This document shows, piece after piece, positions 62,030 to 64,000 of a stretch of 64,000 bases of DNA. The notes under the pieces were generated by a model. The model saw nothing but the letters and a program-made list of their open reading frames with translations. It searched no databases and was not told the DNA's origin. The DNA comes from Xiphophorus maculatus (lineage: Eukaryota; Chordata; Actinopteri; Cyprinodontiformes; Poeciliidae). The position numbers and the translations under genes are program-made. The stretch is from positions 23,914,501 through 23,978,500 of the forward strand of contig NC_036447.1 of the NCBI RefSeq assembly GCF_002775205.1, read 5' to 3'. Positions within the stretch are counted from its first letter, which is position 1. The number at the start of each line of letters is the position of its first letter.

Positions 62030-62830
62030 ATTGAGTTTTTTTCCACATTTTGGTGTGATACAAGCAAAAATGTCAAAATACTTCATTGAGATTTTGTGTG
62101 ATAGATCAGTAGACGGATGTGTGGAGTTGTTAAATTGGAAAGAAAATGATTTTTAAAAAAAAAAGGTATTCATGTATTTTACAAAAAAAAAAAAAAGAAA
62201 TGAAAAGTGTGGTACACATGTTTCAGATTAAAACCTTTGCCCGCTCTTCTTTGCAAATACACAGTCTCCAGTTCGCAGCAAGGAGACTGTGAACGTCAAT
62301 GTCAAGTCTTTTCTCAGAATCTCAGATGGATTTAGGTTTGGAATTTGACTGGACCATTGTAACACATGAATATACTTTAACCTACAGCTACCACCGTAGC
62401 ACTGGCTGCTTCAGACTGTTGTCCTGCTGGTAGGTGAACCTCCGTCCTAGTCTCATGTCACTATGCTAGCAATGTCATCTGAAGGGCAATAAACCCTCTC
62501 ACATAACCAAGCAAAAGGGGACAGTGGCTGATTTTCATACATTTATGGAGCCAGATAATACATGTGTACATGTCGGCTGACCACCAGTGACCCAAAATTA
62601 TTAAGGAACTCATGACCGATTTATCAGTTCATTCCTACAAAGGACCTCTTGGCTGCTTTTCTGATAAAGGCTCTCAATCTGTGTGAGTTTAGGTTGACGG
62701 TTATGTCAAGTTAGGTTTTGCGGTTGTGCCATTACCTTGTGTTGGTCTATCACATGAAATCCAAATGAAATGTATTGAAGTCTGTCTTAAGTAAAAGTGT
62801 GAATAATTTTGAACTTTATATTTATAAAAA
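62030..62830 (-). mobile_element. Internally deleted Tc1-like element with long inverted termini
   Basis: The left part (CTTCATTGAGATTTTGTGTG, then ATAGATCAGTAG) and the right part (TTGTGTTGGTCTATCACATG, then TGTATTGAAGT) are inverse to each other. Between them, GTCCTGCTGGTAGGTGAACC is antisense to the RRFTFQQDN-type transposase stretch, giving minus orientation. There is no open transposase. Confidence 0.65.
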
Positions 62831-63580
62831 AAGCAGATAGGGTACTCCAATCCCGGTTGTAAAGCCAGGAAAATGTTCCATCTGTTTTTCTTATAAGTTA
62901 AAATAATCCTCATTGTGTGTATAATTTCTTTTTTTTTTTTTTAAAGAAAACAGGGTCATCATATCCAGATTTGTGCAGTCCAGGCTGGTCAGAAGGTTTG
63001 CTGTGGTAGCTTCAAATACAAACTAATAACGATGAACATAAAACAAGCCCACACAGCTAGCACAAAACACAATGACAAAATGAGTCATGCCAAGGGTCAG
63101 AAGAAGAGTAGGGATGGACTGGCCGTCACCACATTGAACAGGTAGATCATGTTGAACACACCTCTGAACAAACAACTCCAAAATAACCCAAAAACACATC
63201 ATGGAGCACACACAGAACACATGGAGGACACCACATTTCATGCATTTCTCAACGAATGTCACACAGGAACATGTGAACAGGACATCACATCCCAAACAGA
63301 AGCGCCACACAAACCCAACGGAAGCACAGATGCATAAAACATTTCAGCAGATTCCACCTTTTTCCCTTAACTGATGGACGTCCGGTCTGTCACCTTTCAA
63401 ACTCAGATGGTGTTACTACCTTGTTTTTTGTGTTTGGCCTTCCTTCCTCCCTAGAGTGTTTGAAGTGAATGTTCCCTAAGTGATCCTGGTCATTTGAAAC
63501 CCATTCAATGGGATTTTAAGGCGTAACTTCTGTGTGTTTTCACTGTTATCTGTTGATGAACCCTTGAAGCTTTAATCCCT

Positions 63581-63604
63581 TTTAACTTTAACTTTAACTT
63601 TAAC
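63581..63604. repeat. (TTTAAC)n short tandem repeat
   Basis: Four consecutive TTTAAC units. Confidence 0.85.
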
Positions 63605-63841
63605 GAGGCACAATTCCTAATCCTTTTGAAAGCGAAGAATGTAATGAATAGCTCTTAGTAAAAGGTGACGATTTTAAGCATCAGGGGAAAAAAGAGAGCC
63701 CATCTTCTATCTCACTGCCCACCATGCCCACACCCAGCCAACCCGTGTGTCAAACCCACAGCCATGCTGAGAAGAACGCACACGTCAGATTGAATGAAAA
63801 TCTCGTTTCATTCGAATTAAGAGGAGCGCTTATGCCATTTC

Positions 63842-63865
63842 CATCATCATCATCATCATCATCAT
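63842..63865. repeat. (CAT)n microsatellite
   Basis: Eight consecutive CAT units. Confidence 0.9.
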
Positions 63866-64000
63866 AAATATCATCACCACGATGCCATTCGTGGTTCTAC
63901 CTCAAGGGTAAAATCCTAAAGTCCAACATGGGACAAGAAGGACAAGTCAAACAAGACGACAAGGTTTACATGAGACAGGAAGTAAACAGTTTTAGTTGTG

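Larger units (their letters stand above)
61761..64000. other. micu3 intron up to the window edge
   Basis: The exon preceding 61760 was not found within the window. The sequence holds a Tc1-like element, poly(A/T) runs and short tandem repeats. Confidence 0.5.

Overview
The window looks like teleost fish nuclear DNA. It has intron-rich vertebrate genes with GT-AG introns, a fish-type trace amine receptor, tRNA-derived SINEs, many Tc1-like fragments of the 'TACAGTGCCTT' type, L2/CR1-like LINE fragments and a BEL/Pao LTR element. Nothing bacterial, plasmid or phage-like is present, and no CRISPR array. The species cannot be fixed from the sequence.

Layout. 1-5.5 kb: repeats downstream of the first gene. 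7.0-19.6 kb, minus strand: caly (calcyon), four coding exons plus a probable non-coding first exon in a GC-rich promoter near 19.3-19.6 kb; its 7 kb first intron is full of Tc1 and LINE debris. 19.7-32.7 kb: gene-poor stretch with LINE fragments and simple repeats. 32.8-33.7 kb, plus strand: a single-exon trace amine-associated receptor (TAAR). 34.6-38.4 kb, minus strand: nsmce1, seven coding exons, converging on the TAAR. 39.9-46.7 kb, minus strand: vps37a, eleven coding exons, complete. 47-57.8 kb: transposon-rich spacer holding a young gag-only BEL/Pao element with near-identical LTRs, a hAT-like element and a 222-bp direct repeat. 57.9-64 kb, minus strand: the 3' half of micu3, running off the right edge.

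The four host genes on the minus strand serve different processes: endocytic trafficking in neurons (caly), SMC5/6 genome maintenance (nsmce1), ESCRT-I sorting (vps37a) and mitochondrial calcium uptake (micu3). They are neighbours, not an operon. vps37a and micu3 also lie close together in human 8p22, so this part keeps an old vertebrate linkage.

I found no undescribed multi-gene system. The points most worth checking are the TAAR with its amine-binding aspartate moved from TM3 to TM5, a possible second terminal coding exon of micu3, a NAGNAG acceptor in caly, the recent gag-only LTR element, and perfect hairpins in two LINE fragments. Exon borders were read by eye from splice consensus, reading phase and remembered family sequences; no alignment was run.
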